The notes under the pieces were generated by a model. The model did no database searches. It was not told the DNA's origin and worked only from the letters and a program-made list of their open reading frames with translations. From NCBI RefSeq assembly GCF_004519315.1, contig NZ_SOZE01000001.1, positions 310,001-374,000 of the forward strand: a stretch of DNA of 64,000 nt, given 5' to 3'. Of this stretch, positions 28,323-37,090 are shown piece after piece (the stretch's first letter is position 1; every line of letters begins with the position of its first letter). The position numbers and the translations under genes were made by a program. Source of the DNA: Mucilaginibacter psychrotolerans. GTDB lineage: Bacteria; Bacteroidota; Bacteroidia; Sphingobacteriales; Sphingobacteriaceae.

Positions 28323-28688
28323 CTACATCCACACCAACAACGCCACCAAAGCAATCGCCGCAGGCAAAAATTGCTTCATTAAAATTCCTTTGCTGGCGGT
28401 AAGTCCGCCATAGAGGCCGGCTACTACAACACAGCTCAGAAAGAACATCGCAACGTTTTTACTCCATACCGCATCGGCAATAAGTAATGACCATATCAAC
28501 CCTGCCGAAAGGAAGCCATTGTAAAGCCCTTGATTGGCGGCCAGCGTTTTGGTAGGCTCGAACAAATGTTTGGGTAAGCTTTTAAAGGTGGCTTTGCCCT
28601 TGGTGGTCCATGCAAACATCTCTATCCATAAAATATAAATGTGCTCTATGGCTACCAGGCCTATCAGTATCTGTGCAATCAATTTCAT
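28323..28688 (-). CDS. DUF1304 membrane protein
   Basis: A 121-residue protein with four hydrophobic segments and the DUF1304 pattern (GLVAIEHIYILWIEMFAW near the N-terminus, then NQGLYNGFLSAGLIW). The family is widespread and uncharacterised. It is transcribed divergently from the VOC protein gene. Confidence 0.85.
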   Translation of the reverse strand: MKLIAQILIGLVAIEHIYILWIEMFAWTTKGKATFKSLPKHLFEPTKTLAANQGLYNGFLSAGLIWSLLIADAVWSKNVAMFFLSCVVVAGLYGGLTASKGILMKQFLPAAIALVALLVWM

Positions 28689-28746
28689 AAGTTTGGGTTT
28701 ATTTGCCTAAGGTATAAAAATAGGCCGATGTCTAAAATCCATAATT

Positions 28747-29169
28747 ATGAAGCAAGCGACTAACCTAAAAATCAATGCTATCCAGCACATAGGCATCCCG
28801 GTAACCGATATTGCCAACTCGCAGGCTTTTTATGAACGCCTTGGCTTCGCCAATGTAATGCAGGCTGGTTTTGGCGCCGAAGACGCACGCGGCACCTGTG
28901 TAATGATGAAGCGCGACAGTATGATATTGGAACTATACCAATTGCCCGAAAGCGAATTAGCGGAGATTAAAGCAAGGGGCAACGGCCATATCGACCACGT
29001 AGCTTTCGATGTATCGGATATCGACGAAACCTACGCGATTATTAAACAGGCAGGTTTTGGTATTATAGAATCCGAACCCGTTTTGCTGCAATTTTGGACC
29101 CGCGGCTGCAAGTATTTTAACATCACCGGGCCCGATGGCGAGCGGCTGGAGTTTAACCAGGTATTATAG
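28747..29169 (+). CDS. VOC-superfamily (glyoxalase-like) protein
   Basis: A 140-residue protein with two VOC beta-alpha-beta-beta-beta modules. Metal-ligand candidates are in IQHIGIPVTDI, ILELYQLP, HIDHVAFDVSDI and GERLEFNQ. Members include glyoxalase I, dioxygenases and resistance proteins; which applies here is unclear. Probably monocistronic. Confidence 0.85.
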   Translation: MKQATNLKINAIQHIGIPVTDIANSQAFYERLGFANVMQAGFGAEDARGTCVMMKRDSMILELYQLPESELAEIKARGNGHIDHVAFDVSDIDETYAIIKQAGFGIIESEPVLLQFWTRGCKYFNITGPDGERLEFNQVL

Positions 29170-29236
29170 CCGCTTTAATAGCGGGCGGATGTAGCACTTT
29201 GCCAGGCTGCAGCGTAATGCTCATAAAATAGATTGT

Positions 29237-29662
29237 ATGCTTAAGAAACTAACCCTGCTGCTATGCTTATCGGCCTTTGGCATAGCCGCCTGCACCAAAA
29301 ATAGCAAAAATGCTGCTTGCAATTTGCAACAGGCCTGTACCCAGGAGTTCAGGTCATTCGGAATCCAATTTGTTAATAGTGCAGGCGATAACGTTGCAGT
29401 AAAGGATGTTACCGTTGTAAACCTACGCACAAACAAACCGGTTGTGGCCAGGAACGTGCTCGACCCCGGCTTCTCGCCAAATATTTATTTTGTTGCCACC
29501 GATAGCAATAAGGACGATTTTTCTGCCGAAGGCGATGAGGTGAAGATAACGGCTACCAGCACTGCTACCAATAAAACGGCGTTCGCCATTGTTAAAATCA
29601 GCGGCGGCAGCTGTAATTGCCACATCAGCAAAATATCGGGTCCGGATAAAGTAGTATTCTAA
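29237..29662 (+). CDS. Small Cys-rich lipoprotein, copy 1
   Basis: A 141-residue protein with lipoprotein signal MLKKLTLLLCLSAFGIAAC (lipidation at Cys19). It is clearly related to the next gene: both have an N-terminal CxxxxxC pair, a VKDVxVxNLRTN segment in the middle, and a C-terminal GG-x-CNCH-[IV]-SK-[IV]-SG block. No family is recognised. The paired Cys and short beta-rich length suggest a small disulfide-stabilised periplasmic or surface domain. Confidence 0.7.
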   Translation: MLKKLTLLLCLSAFGIAACTKNSKNAACNLQQACTQEFRSFGIQFVNSAGDNVAVKDVTVVNLRTNKPVVARNVLDPGFSPNIYFVATDSNKDDFSAEGDEVKITATSTATNKTAFAIVKISGGSCNCHISKISGPDKVVF

Positions 29663-29725
29663 CAGGTTTGTATTTGCTGCCAACAATTACCGCCTTTTAG
29701 TGTTGTGCCTAAAAAGCCGATGCCC

Positions 29726-30160
29726 ATGAAACGCACCCTCTACGTAAAAGTGATTTCAGCTTTACTCATCATAGCTGGTTTTTCGGCCTGTAGCCAAAAA
29801 CTTAAACCAGCGGGTTGCCCAACCGACCAGGTATGCACCATGATATTTACTACCCTCAGCGTAAATTTTGTGGATAAGGCTGGGAACCCCGTAACGGTAA
29901 AAGATGTTAAGGTGCTCAATTTGCGTACCAACGTGGCTATTTTAGCGCAGGGGATGGGTAGTATGATGAGCCAACCCGGCAAATACACCTTGGTTAGCGA
30001 TGCCAACAAAAAACAATTAAGCACCGAAGGAGACGACCTAAGGATAACCGCGACAAACACCGCCAACAACAAAATGGTAACCGCCATTATCAAAGTATCC
30101 GGCGGCTGCAATTGCCACGTAAGCAAAGTGTCTGGCGCGGATAATATCGTGTTTGAGTAA
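29726..30160 (+). CDS. Small Cys-rich lipoprotein, copy 2 (tandem paralogue)
   Basis: The ATG at 29726 gives a 144-residue protein with lipoprotein signal MKRTLYVKVISALLIIAGFS and Cys22. Alignment by eye with the upstream protein runs end to end: FVDKAGNPVTVKDVKVLNLR against FVNSAGDNVAVKDVTVVNLR, and CNCHVSKVSGADNIVF against CNCHISKISGPDKVVF. The pair is a tandem duplication, separated by about 60 bp. Function unknown. Confidence 0.7.
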   Translation: MKRTLYVKVISALLIIAGFSACSQKLKPAGCPTDQVCTMIFTTLSVNFVDKAGNPVTVKDVKVLNLRTNVAILAQGMGSMMSQPGKYTLVSDANKKQLSTEGDDLRITATNTANNKMVTAIIKVSGGCNCHVSKVSGADNIVFE

Positions 30161-30245
30161 ATGGTGCCGTGCGCTTAATAAAATGCGCAATCTTTTTTGT
30201 GGTTCAATTGTTAAACCGTAACATTACCATTGTAAACCGCTATTC

Positions 30246-31757
30246 ATGAATACTTTTAAAGGAATGCTTTTTGCCTGCTGTATGTTAGCAGGCCTTGCTG
30301 CCGTTGCGCAAAAATCAACACTATACCACGAGCCCCACCGCCCGCAATTTCATTTTTCGCCTGCTGCCAAATGGATGAATGATCCAAACGGCATGGTGTA
30401 TTATAAAGGCACCTACCACTTGTTCTTTCAGTATTATCCAAAAGATATCGTTTGGGGGCCTATGCATTGGGGGCACGCCACCAGTAAAGATCTTATCCAT
30501 TGGAAACAATTGCCCATTGCCCTTTATCCCGACAAACTCGGCTACATCTTCAGCGGCAGCGCGGTGGTTGATGTAAACAACACCTCGGGCTTTGGCAAAA
30601 AAGGTCAGGTGCCTATGGTAGCTATATTTACGCATCATGATCCGGTGGGCGAGAAAGCCAATACCGATAATTTCCAGAACCAGAGCATCGCCTACAGCCT
30701 GGACGAAGGAAAGACCTGGACCAAGTACGCCGGTAATCCCGTAGTAAAGAACCCCGGCATCCGCGATTTTCGCGACCCGAAAGTAAGCTGGTACGCCGCA
30801 AAACACAAATGGGTGATGACCCTCGCCACCAATGACCGCATTACATTTTACAGCTCGCCTAACTTAAAGGACTGGAAAAAGGAAAGCGAGTTTGGCGAAA
30901 AGCAAGGCAGTCATGGCGGCGTTTGGGAATGCCCCGATCTGTTCCCGCTTAAACTAAATGGCAAGGAGTATTGGGTACTCATTGTAAGCATTGGTTCCGG
31001 CGCGCCTAACGGCGGCTCGGGCACGCAGTATTTTATTGGGCAATTCAATGGCAATACGTTTACGGCTATAGACGATGAAACCCGCTGGATTGATCACGGT
31101 CCCGATGATTACGCCGGCATCACTTGGTCTAACACCGGGGCGCGTAAGATATTCCTCGGTTGGATGGCCAACTGGCAGTATGCCAACCAGGTGCCAACCG
31201 CAACCTGGCGCAGCGCCAACACCATCCCGCGCGATTTGGCTTTGAAACAAATCAATGGCGATATATACCTCGCTTCTACGCCCGTTAAGGAGCTGTCGGG
31301 CATCGCTGCAAAAGCTATAGATGTGCCTGCAGCTGCCTTAAAGGGCGGCAAGGATATTGCCTCCGCCATTAAACTACCAGCACTTTACAGTCTTAAGTTC
31401 AAGATGGATTCTGCGGAGGATTATTTTATCACCCTGAGCAACGATGCAGGCGAATCGCTGGTGATCGGCTACAACAAAAAAGCCGACCGTTACTTCATCA
31501 ACCGCGAAAAATCTGGCAAGGTTGATTTTAATAAGGAGTTTGCCAAATGGAGTTTCGTGCCGAGGCTGGCTACCGGTAAAGCCTCTTCGGTAGAGTTGAT
31601 TGTAGATGCATCATCTGTGGAGTTATTTGCCGATGGAGGATTAAGTAACCTTACCAGTACTTACTTTGCATCGAAGCCTTATAATCACCTAAGTATTTTA
31701 TCCGCAAAAGGAGAGATAAAAGATGTTAAGATAATGCCGCTGAAATCGATTTGGTAG
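30246..31757 (+). CDS. Secreted glycoside hydrolase family 32 (fructan hydrolase)
   Basis: A 503-residue GH32 enzyme with signal peptide MNTFKGMLFACCMLAGLAAVAQ. The three catalytic motifs are all present: WMNDPNG (nucleophile Asp46), RDP (176-178) and EC (acid/base Glu228). A C-terminal beta-sandwich follows from about residue 350. Such enzymes release fructose from levan, inulin or sucrose. No SusC/SusD pair, fructokinase or regulator is adjacent, so it is an isolated fructanase gene. Confidence 0.92.
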   Translation: MNTFKGMLFACCMLAGLAAVAQKSTLYHEPHRPQFHFSPAAKWMNDPNGMVYYKGTYHLFFQYYPKDIVWGPMHWGHATSKDLIHWKQLPIALYPDKLGYIFSGSAVVDVNNTSGFGKKGQVPMVAIFTHHDPVGEKANTDNFQNQSIAYSLDEGKTWTKYAGNPVVKNPGIRDFRDPKVSWYAAKHKWVMTLATNDRITFYSSPNLKDWKKESEFGEKQGSHGGVWECPDLFPLKLNGKEYWVLIVSIGSGAPNGGSGTQYFIGQFNGNTFTAIDDETRWIDHGPDDYAGITWSNTGARKIFLGWMANWQYANQVPTATWRSANTIPRDLALKQINGDIYLASTPVKELSGIAAKAIDVPAAALKGGKDIASAIKLPALYSLKFKMDSAEDYFITLSNDAGESLVIGYNKKADRYFINREKSGKVDFNKEFAKWSFVPRLATGKASSVELIVDASSVELFADGGLSNLTSTYFASKPYNHLSILSAKGEIKDVKIMPLKSIW

Positions 31758-31768
31758 GTTGGGTTATT

Positions 31769-31870
31769 TCTGAACTCGAATTTTAAGGAATTTTAGGAAT
31801 TTATCGAATGCTTTCGCCGTGGCTTTCTTATTCTGCACATTCAATTAATTCCTTAAAATTCGAGTTCAGA
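31769..31870. repeat. Inverted-repeat element, copy A (102 bp)
   Basis: The ends are perfect 24-bp inverted repeats (31769-31792 and 31847-31870), beginning TCTGAACTCGAATTTTAAGG. The inner parts remain partly complementary (AGGAATTTATCGAATG against AGGAATTAATTGAATG). No open frame inside. A second copy lies at 32781-32884, and the two flank purU. Confidence 0.9.
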
Positions 31871-31946
31871 AAGACAACGACAATGCAATAGGTTTTACGC
31901 AATAAAGAGGGAGAAATAATTGTAACGCGTTACGCAGGTAAAGGCT

Positions 31947-32771
31947 TTACTCCAATACCACCGTCCTGTTCTTGTAAACAAACACCCTGTCGTCGAATAC
32001 CAGCTTAAGGGCTTTGGCCAATACTGCCGTTTCTATCTCTTTGCCGGCTTTTACCATATCCTGCACGGTGTGGGAGTGACTGGCCGGGATGATTTGCTGG
32101 GCTATGATGGGGCCTTCGTCCAATTGGTCGGTTACGTAATGGGCCGTAGCGCCTATTAGCTTTACGCCGCGTTCATGCGCCTGGCGGTAGGGGCTGGCAC
32201 CTGCAAATGCCGGTAAAAACGAATGGTGGATATTAATGATCTTCTTATCGAACCTGCCTACGAAACCTGCCGATAGTATCCGCATGAATTTAGCCAGCAC
32301 CAGATACTCATATTCATAGCCGCTGATGCAATCCAGTAGGCTTTCCTCAAAGCCATGGTTGTCGCCCGCGAACGGAATGTAGATGAACGGTATATCGAAC
32401 CGGCGGCAGATATCCTGCAATGTATTGTGGTTGCCAATTACGCATTGCACACTGGCCCCAAGGGTTTTGAAATAGTTGCGCACCAGTATATCGGCCAGGC
32501 AATGGTACTCTTTGGTTACCAGCACGATGATTTTCTTTTCGGCATCGGGGTTTATCTTGATGATAGCGCCTTCGGGCAGTATCTCGCGCAGGCCTTGCTC
32601 CAGCTCGGGTGTGCCATCGGTACGGTCAACCTCTATACGCATGAAGAAGAGCTGCTCGCTCTTATCTACATGCTCCTGCATAGAAATAATATTGAAAGCT
32701 TTTTGCGAAAGCAGTCCCGAGATGGCCGCTACCAGTCCAATCCTGTCGGCGCATTGTATTACGATAATCAT
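31947..32771 (-). CDS. purU: Formyltetrahydrofolate deformylase
   Basis: A 274-residue protein with an N-terminal ACT domain (QCADRIGLVAAISGLL) and a C-terminal formyltransferase-fold domain. The VIGNHNT, NIHHSFLPAF and TDQLDEGPII motifs supply the Asn, His and Asp catalytic residues. It hydrolyses 10-formyl-THF to formate and THF, balancing one-carbon pools. Inverted-repeat elements lie 9 bp upstream of its start and 76 bp beyond its stop. Confidence 0.93.
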   Translation of the reverse strand: MIIVIQCADRIGLVAAISGLLSQKAFNIISMQEHVDKSEQLFFMRIEVDRTDGTPELEQGLREILPEGAIIKINPDAEKKIIVLVTKEYHCLADILVRNYFKTLGASVQCVIGNHNTLQDICRRFDIPFIYIPFAGDNHGFEESLLDCISGYEYEYLVLAKFMRILSAGFVGRFDKKIINIHHSFLPAFAGASPYRQAHERGVKLIGATAHYVTDQLDEGPIIAQQIIPASHSHTVQDMVKAGKEIETAVLAKALKLVFDDRVFVYKNRTVVLE

Positions 32772-32780
32772 TTGATTTTG

Positions 32781-32884
32781 TCTGAACTCGAATTAAGCGA
32801 ATTTTTTGAATAAACAGAACTTTATCGGTTAACCCTTTAACTAAATTCTGTCAATTCGGTAATTCCTTAAAATTCGAGTTCAGA
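32781..32884. repeat. Inverted-repeat element, copy B (104 bp)
   Basis: Same ends as the element at 31769-31870: TCTGAACTCGAATT at the left and AATTCGAGTTCAGA at the right. With small gaps the complementarity extends about 40 bp inward, to CAGAA/TTCTG. It occupies the immediate upstream region of purU. Confidence 0.85.
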
Positions 32885-33157
32885 TAAATCCTCCCACTCC
32901 TTCCCACTCAAATGAGTATTTAGGGTTGATTTCTTAATTAAATGCAATTTCTGCTTCCTTAAACTTGGTTTCATCAGCTTATTAGGCGGTTGGCCTTTAA
33001 GTGCTGATTGCTTGGGTTTTGAGCCTTTCTCCGTGTTTTTTATAGTCCCTTAAGGTAAATTGCTAATGTGCTTAGTATTAGTTGCTTATTCGGGTTTTCT
33101 GCTGCTTCATAATCTACAGGGTACGCAGAATTAAGCACCAAAAATGTTGAAAACTTT
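32885..33157. other. Gene-free spacer before the dcw cluster
   Basis: No convincing gene, terminator or RNA is seen in this stretch between the inverted-repeat element and the mraZ operator. It is AT-rich, and a 35-codon frame on the minus strand that runs into the repeat was rejected. Confidence 0.5.
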
Positions 33158-33187
33158 TTGGTGGGAAAAAGTGTTAGAAAGTGGAGA
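33158..33187 (+). promoter_or_regulatory. Putative MraZ operator (three repeats, 10-bp period)
   Basis: Three direct repeats with exact 10-bp spacing start at GTGGG (33161), GTGTT (33171) and GTGGA (33181). The last two read AAAGTGT-TAG-AAAGTGG. This matches the direct-repeat architecture known for MraZ sites (TGGGN with 5-bp spacers in E. coli; AAAGTGK with 3-bp spacers in mycoplasmas). It lies 42-71 bp before mraZ, next to a weak TACTTTTA -7 box (33194-33201), so MraZ probably represses its own cluster. Confidence 0.7.
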
Positions 33188-33228
33188 AAACTCTACTTTT
33201 ACATTACTAAAATAGTTTACCAACAAGA

Positions 33229-33684
33229 ATGTCCTATTTAACAGGTGAGTACGAATGCAAGTTAGACGCCAAAGGGCGGCTGATGATCCCTGCGGGCCTC
33301 AAAAAGCAGCTCCCGGAAGCTGATGCTGAGGGTCTTGTGATCAATCGTGGCCTGGAGAATTATCTTGTTATCTACACCAAAAAAGAGTGGGACAAAAAAT
33401 TGGATGAACTGAGCAAACTTAACGAATTCGATAGGAAAAGCATACAGTTTGTGCGTTATTTCACGGCGGGTGCTACGGTTTTGATGCCGGATAGCGCCGG
33501 AAGGGTAAACCTGCCGAAGAATTTGTTTGAGCATGCCGGCATCAGCAACGATATAGTGCTTACCTGCATGCTGAATAAAATAGAGGTTTGGGACGCTAAA
33601 GCGCACAAAGCGATGATAGCTAACGAGCCCGAGAATTTTGCCGAATTGGCCGAGGAAGTAATGGGTACTAAAAAAAGCGCGTAG
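33229..33684 (+). CDS. mraZ: Transcriptional regulator MraZ
   Basis: A 151-residue protein made of two SpoVT-AbrB beta-barrel domains: the first around YECKLDAKGRLMIPAGLKKQ, the second around VLMPDSAGRVNLPKNLFEHAG. MraZ binds direct repeats in front of its own operon and controls division and wall genes. First gene of the dcw cluster; its stop is directly followed by the rsmH start. Confidence 0.95.
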   Translation: MSYLTGEYECKLDAKGRLMIPAGLKKQLPEADAEGLVINRGLENYLVIYTKKEWDKKLDELSKLNEFDRKSIQFVRYFTAGATVLMPDSAGRVNLPKNLFEHAGISNDIVLTCMLNKIEVWDAKAHKAMIANEPENFAELAEEVMGTKKSA

Positions 33685-34587
33685 ATGAGTAATTACCATA
33701 CCCCGGTTATGCTGCAGGAATGTATTGAGGCTTTAAACATAAAGCCCGGCGGTACTTATGTAGATGTAACTTTTGGTGGCGGCGGGCATTCGCGCGAAAT
33801 TATGAAGCACCTGGGCGAGGATGGGCAACTGCTGGCCTTTGATCAGGATGCCGATGCGCAGCAGAACAAGATAGCGGATGACCGTTTTACCTTCATTGAT
33901 CAGAACTTTCGCTACTTAAAGAATTTTTGCCGCCTGCACGGGGCTATCCCGGTAGATGGTATACTGGCAGATCTGGGGGTATCATCCTACCAGTTCGATC
34001 AGGCCGAGCGGGGTTTTTCTATCCGTTTTGATGCGGAATTGGATATGCGCATGAACCAACAATCGGAACTGAGCGCCAAGGAAGTGGTAAACACTTACAG
34101 CGAAGCCGATCTGCATCGCATCTTCGGCATGTATGGCGAGATACAGAACGCCAAATCATTGGCTAGCACCATCGTTACGGCAAGGTTAAACGGCCCCATA
34201 GTAACCGTGGCCGATTTGAAGAACGCCATCAGCAACCGCATTCCGAAAGGGAAGGAAAACAAATACCTGGCGCAGGTATTTCAGGCGCTGCGCATAGAGG
34301 TGAACCAGGAATTGGAAGCCTTGAAAGATTTCCTGGTACAATCGGCAGAGGTGCTGGCGGTAGGGGGCAGGCTGGTAGTAATGAGCTACCACTCGCTGGA
34401 AGACAGGTTGGTGAAAAACTTCATCGCCAAAGGCAAGTTTAGCGGCGAGGTGGAGAAAGATTTTTATGGTAACGATAACAAACCGTTGGATGCCGTGAGC
34501 CGTGGAGCTATCACTGCATCGCCGGAGGAGATAGTAAGCAATAACAGGGCACGCAGTGCTAAATTAAGGATAGCTGTAAAAAAATGA
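33685..34587 (+). CDS. rsmH: 16S rRNA (cytosine1402-N4)-methyltransferase
   Basis: A 300-residue enzyme with the SAM-binding VDVTFGGGGHSREI motif, DGILADLGVSSYQ, and the C-terminal VMSYHSLEDRLVKNF and NNRARSAKLR signatures of RsmH/MraW. It methylates N4 of C1402 in the ribosomal P site. It starts immediately after mraZ and overlaps ftsL by 4 bp (ATGA). Confidence 0.96.
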   Translation: MSNYHTPVMLQECIEALNIKPGGTYVDVTFGGGGHSREIMKHLGEDGQLLAFDQDADAQQNKIADDRFTFIDQNFRYLKNFCRLHGAIPVDGILADLGVSSYQFDQAERGFSIRFDAELDMRMNQQSELSAKEVVNTYSEADLHRIFGMYGEIQNAKSLASTIVTARLNGPIVTVADLKNAISNRIPKGKENKYLAQVFQALRIEVNQELEALKDFLVQSAEVLAVGGRLVVMSYHSLEDRLVKNFIAKGKFSGEVEKDFYGNDNKPLDAVSRGAITASPEEIVSNNRARSAKLRIAVKK

Positions 34588-34997
34588 GCAACCGTTTCCG
34601 TACAGAAATTCAGGAAGAAGAAGCTGAGAAAGAGCTTATCGTTGATAACAAGCCCGCGCAGGGTTTGCCCGATAACTTCTTTACCAGGTTTTTGCGTAAT
34701 GGGGTCATCACTACAGATGATGCCATTGGTGCCTTGCCTTTTGTTTTTTACATCGCTTTTCTGTGCATGGTATATATAGGTGCCCGGCATTTAACAGACA
34801 ATAACATCCGCGAGATAGATAAGGTAGGTAACGAGGTGAAGAAACTGAGTGCCGAGTATAAAAGCATACAAGCCGAGATGGCATTTAAAACCACGCTTAC
34901 CGAAGTAGCTAAACAAGCCGAAACGGATTCGCTGGGTTTGCACCCATCTGAACAGCCGCCGCAAAAAATAGTAGTAAAGCAGGAGGATGAGCAATGA
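34584..34997 (+). CDS. FtsL-like division protein
   Basis: A 137-residue bitopic protein: a charged cytoplasmic N-terminus (about 45 residues), one membrane segment (about 48-67), then a short coiled coil (about 73-110) and a low-complexity tail. The sequence is poorly conserved, as is usual for FtsL, but position between rsmH and ftsI and topology support the call. Both ends overlap neighbours by 4 bp (ATGA). It would join the FtsQLB-type complex. Confidence 0.85.
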   Translation: MSNRFRTEIQEEEAEKELIVDNKPAQGLPDNFFTRFLRNGVITTDDAIGALPFVFYIAFLCMVYIGARHLTDNNIREIDKVGNEVKKLSAEYKSIQAEMAFKTTLTEVAKQAETDSLGLHPSEQPPQKIVVKQEDEQ

Positions 34998-37090
34998 GTA
35001 TCAGGAAAAGCATATTATTTAACGTGTACCTGGCTTTTGGGCTGATTATTTTGTTTGCCGGCGCAGTGGTAGTACAGCTTTGTCGCGTGCAGTTGGTGCA
35101 GGGCGATAAGTGGAAGGCCATGGCGCACGAGAACTCTACCCGCGTAAAAATCATCGAGGCGGATAGGGGAAATATATTCTCTGCCGATGGCAGCTTGCTG
35201 GCAACATCGGTGCCCGAGTATGAGCTGCATATGGATATGATGGCGGCGGGCATTGCCGATGATAAGACTTTCGACGAGCAGATCGAACTGTTATCGGCAC
35301 AAATGTCCAAATTCTTTAAGGATCAGCCTGCAAGCGCGTATTCGCGCATGTTCCGGCAGGCACGTAAAGAAAAATCGCGTTACCAGTTGGTTAGGCGCAA
35401 TGTAACTTTTCAGGATCTTGCAGTCATACGCAAGTTCCCGGTGTTCAGTTTAGGCAGGTACAAGGGCGGTTTAATAGTAGATCTGCATAATAACCGCATA
35501 CTGCCATATCGTTCGCTGGCTGCGCGTACCATTGGCTACCATAACCAGAACATTAAGAACCCGGTAGGACTTGAAGGGGCATACGCGAGCTATATCAATG
35601 GTGAAAGCGGCAAGCGGCTGGAGCAGCGGCTGGCCGGCGGCGTTTGGATACCCGTAGACGAGGACCAGGACGTACAACCAAAAGAGGGCGCAGATATTAT
35701 ATCTACCATCGATATCAATTTTCAGGACGTAGCGCAGAACGCACTCATGAAACAGTTGATCAAAGCCGATGCCGAGCACGGTACTGTTATTTTGATGCAA
35801 GTAGCAACGGGCGCAGTTAAGGCTGTGGCCAATTTTACACGCATGCCCGATGGTACATTTAAAGAAAAGTACAATTACGCCATAGCCGGCAACCAGGATC
35901 CGGGATCTACCTTCAAGGTGGCATCGTACATGGCCCTGCTGGAAGATAGGATGGTTGATACCAATACGCTGGTAAACACGGGCGAATACAAAGTGCCGGG
36001 CAATAGCCACGTCATTAAAGATTCGCATGGGAGCATTGGGGTGGTTACAGTAAAAAAGGCGTTCGAAGAATCGTCCAACGCGGCGGTGGCTTTCCTGGTA
36101 AACAGGGCATATAACAGTAACCAGGCAAGATTTACCAACCACCTGTACAACTGGCACCTGAACGAAAAAATGGGTTTGCAAATACCCGGAGAAGCAACGC
36201 CGGTTATAAAAACCCCAAAAAACGCCAGCTGGAACAAAAACCTTACGCTGCCCCAGATGGCCTATGGTTATGAAATGCAAATGACGCCTTTAAAGATGCT
36301 GAGCTTCTACAACGCCATAGCGAACGACGGCAAGTACATATCGCCTATTTTCGTAACAGAAATACGCAGGTTGGGCAATACCATAGAGCGTTTTCATGCA
36401 CGCACTATCAATGATAAGATATGCTCGGATATCACCCTGGGAAAAATGCGCGGAATGCTGGAAGGCGTCGTAAGCGAGGGGACCGGAAAAAATATCATCC
36501 GCAGCGATGTATATAAAATTGCAGGTAAAACAGGTACAGCCCAGGTGGCAGATAATGCCAAAGGCTACAGGACTGAAAAGAAGCAATATCAGGCATCGTT
36601 TTGCGGGTACTTCCCGGCAGATCATCCCAAATATTCGCTCATCGTGGTTATTAACGACCCTAAGAACGGGTACTATGGCGCGCAGGTAGCCGGCCCGGCC
36701 TTTAAAGAAATTGCCGATAAGGTTTATGCCAGCACGTTGGGAATAGAACGCGCACCGGTGCGTTACGTGGGCAACACCACTCTGCCCAAAACAAAGCAGG
36801 GGAATGTTAAGGCGCTTAAACAGGTGTACGGTCAGCTACAGCTTAAGCCGTTATACGCATCCCTTAATAACAGCGTAGATACCAGCAGTGGTATTGCATT
36901 TGAGGATACTAAAACAAAGGCGGGCACGGTGCCCAATGTAGTAGGCATGGGTCTTAGCGATGCTTTGTACTTTATGGGCAATGCAGGGTACAAGGTTACG
37001 GTACGCGGAAGCGGCACGGTTAGCAGCCAAAGCGTTACCGGCGGCAGCCTGATACCAAAAGGATCAAAAATAACAATTGAACTGGAATGA
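34994..37090 (+). CDS. ftsI: Division transpeptidase (class B PBP with C-terminal PASTA)
   Basis: A 698-residue penicillin-binding protein. One membrane anchor lies at about 10-30, then a PBP dimerisation domain. The transpeptidase domain has the SxxK motif (Ser305-Lys308), SSN (360-362) and KTG (512-514). A single PASTA domain ends the protein (VPNVVGMGLSDALYFMGNAG from about 643). It crosslinks septal peptidoglycan with FtsW. Its stop overlaps murE by 4 bp. Confidence 0.95.
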   Translation: MSIRKSILFNVYLAFGLIILFAGAVVVQLCRVQLVQGDKWKAMAHENSTRVKIIEADRGNIFSADGSLLATSVPEYELHMDMMAAGIADDKTFDEQIELLSAQMSKFFKDQPASAYSRMFRQARKEKSRYQLVRRNVTFQDLAVIRKFPVFSLGRYKGGLIVDLHNNRILPYRSLAARTIGYHNQNIKNPVGLEGAYASYINGESGKRLEQRLAGGVWIPVDEDQDVQPKEGADIISTIDINFQDVAQNALMKQLIKADAEHGTVILMQVATGAVKAVANFTRMPDGTFKEKYNYAIAGNQDPGSTFKVASYMALLEDRMVDTNTLVNTGEYKVPGNSHVIKDSHGSIGVVTVKKAFEESSNAAVAFLVNRAYNSNQARFTNHLYNWHLNEKMGLQIPGEATPVIKTPKNASWNKNLTLPQMAYGYEMQMTPLKMLSFYNAIANDGKYISPIFVTEIRRLGNTIERFHARTINDKICSDITLGKMRGMLEGVVSEGTGKNIIRSDVYKIAGKTGTAQVADNAKGYRTEKKQYQASFCGYFPADHPKYSLIVVINDPKNGYYGAQVAGPAFKEIADKVYASTLGIERAPVRYVGNTTLPKTKQGNVKALKQVYGQLQLKPLYASLNNSVDTSSGIAFEDTKTKAGTVPNVVGMGLSDALYFMGNAGYKVTVRGSGTVSSQSVTGGSLIPKGSKITIELE

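Noticed and set aside
28152..28382. Plus-strand open frame of 76 codons opposite the DUF1304 gene
   Set aside because: Basic, His/Arg-rich composition without motifs, mainly the antisense of DUF1304 and the hairpin region.
32867..32974. 35-codon frame on the minus strand before mraZ
   Set aside because: It ends inside the inverted-repeat element and shows no motif, so chance is more likely.
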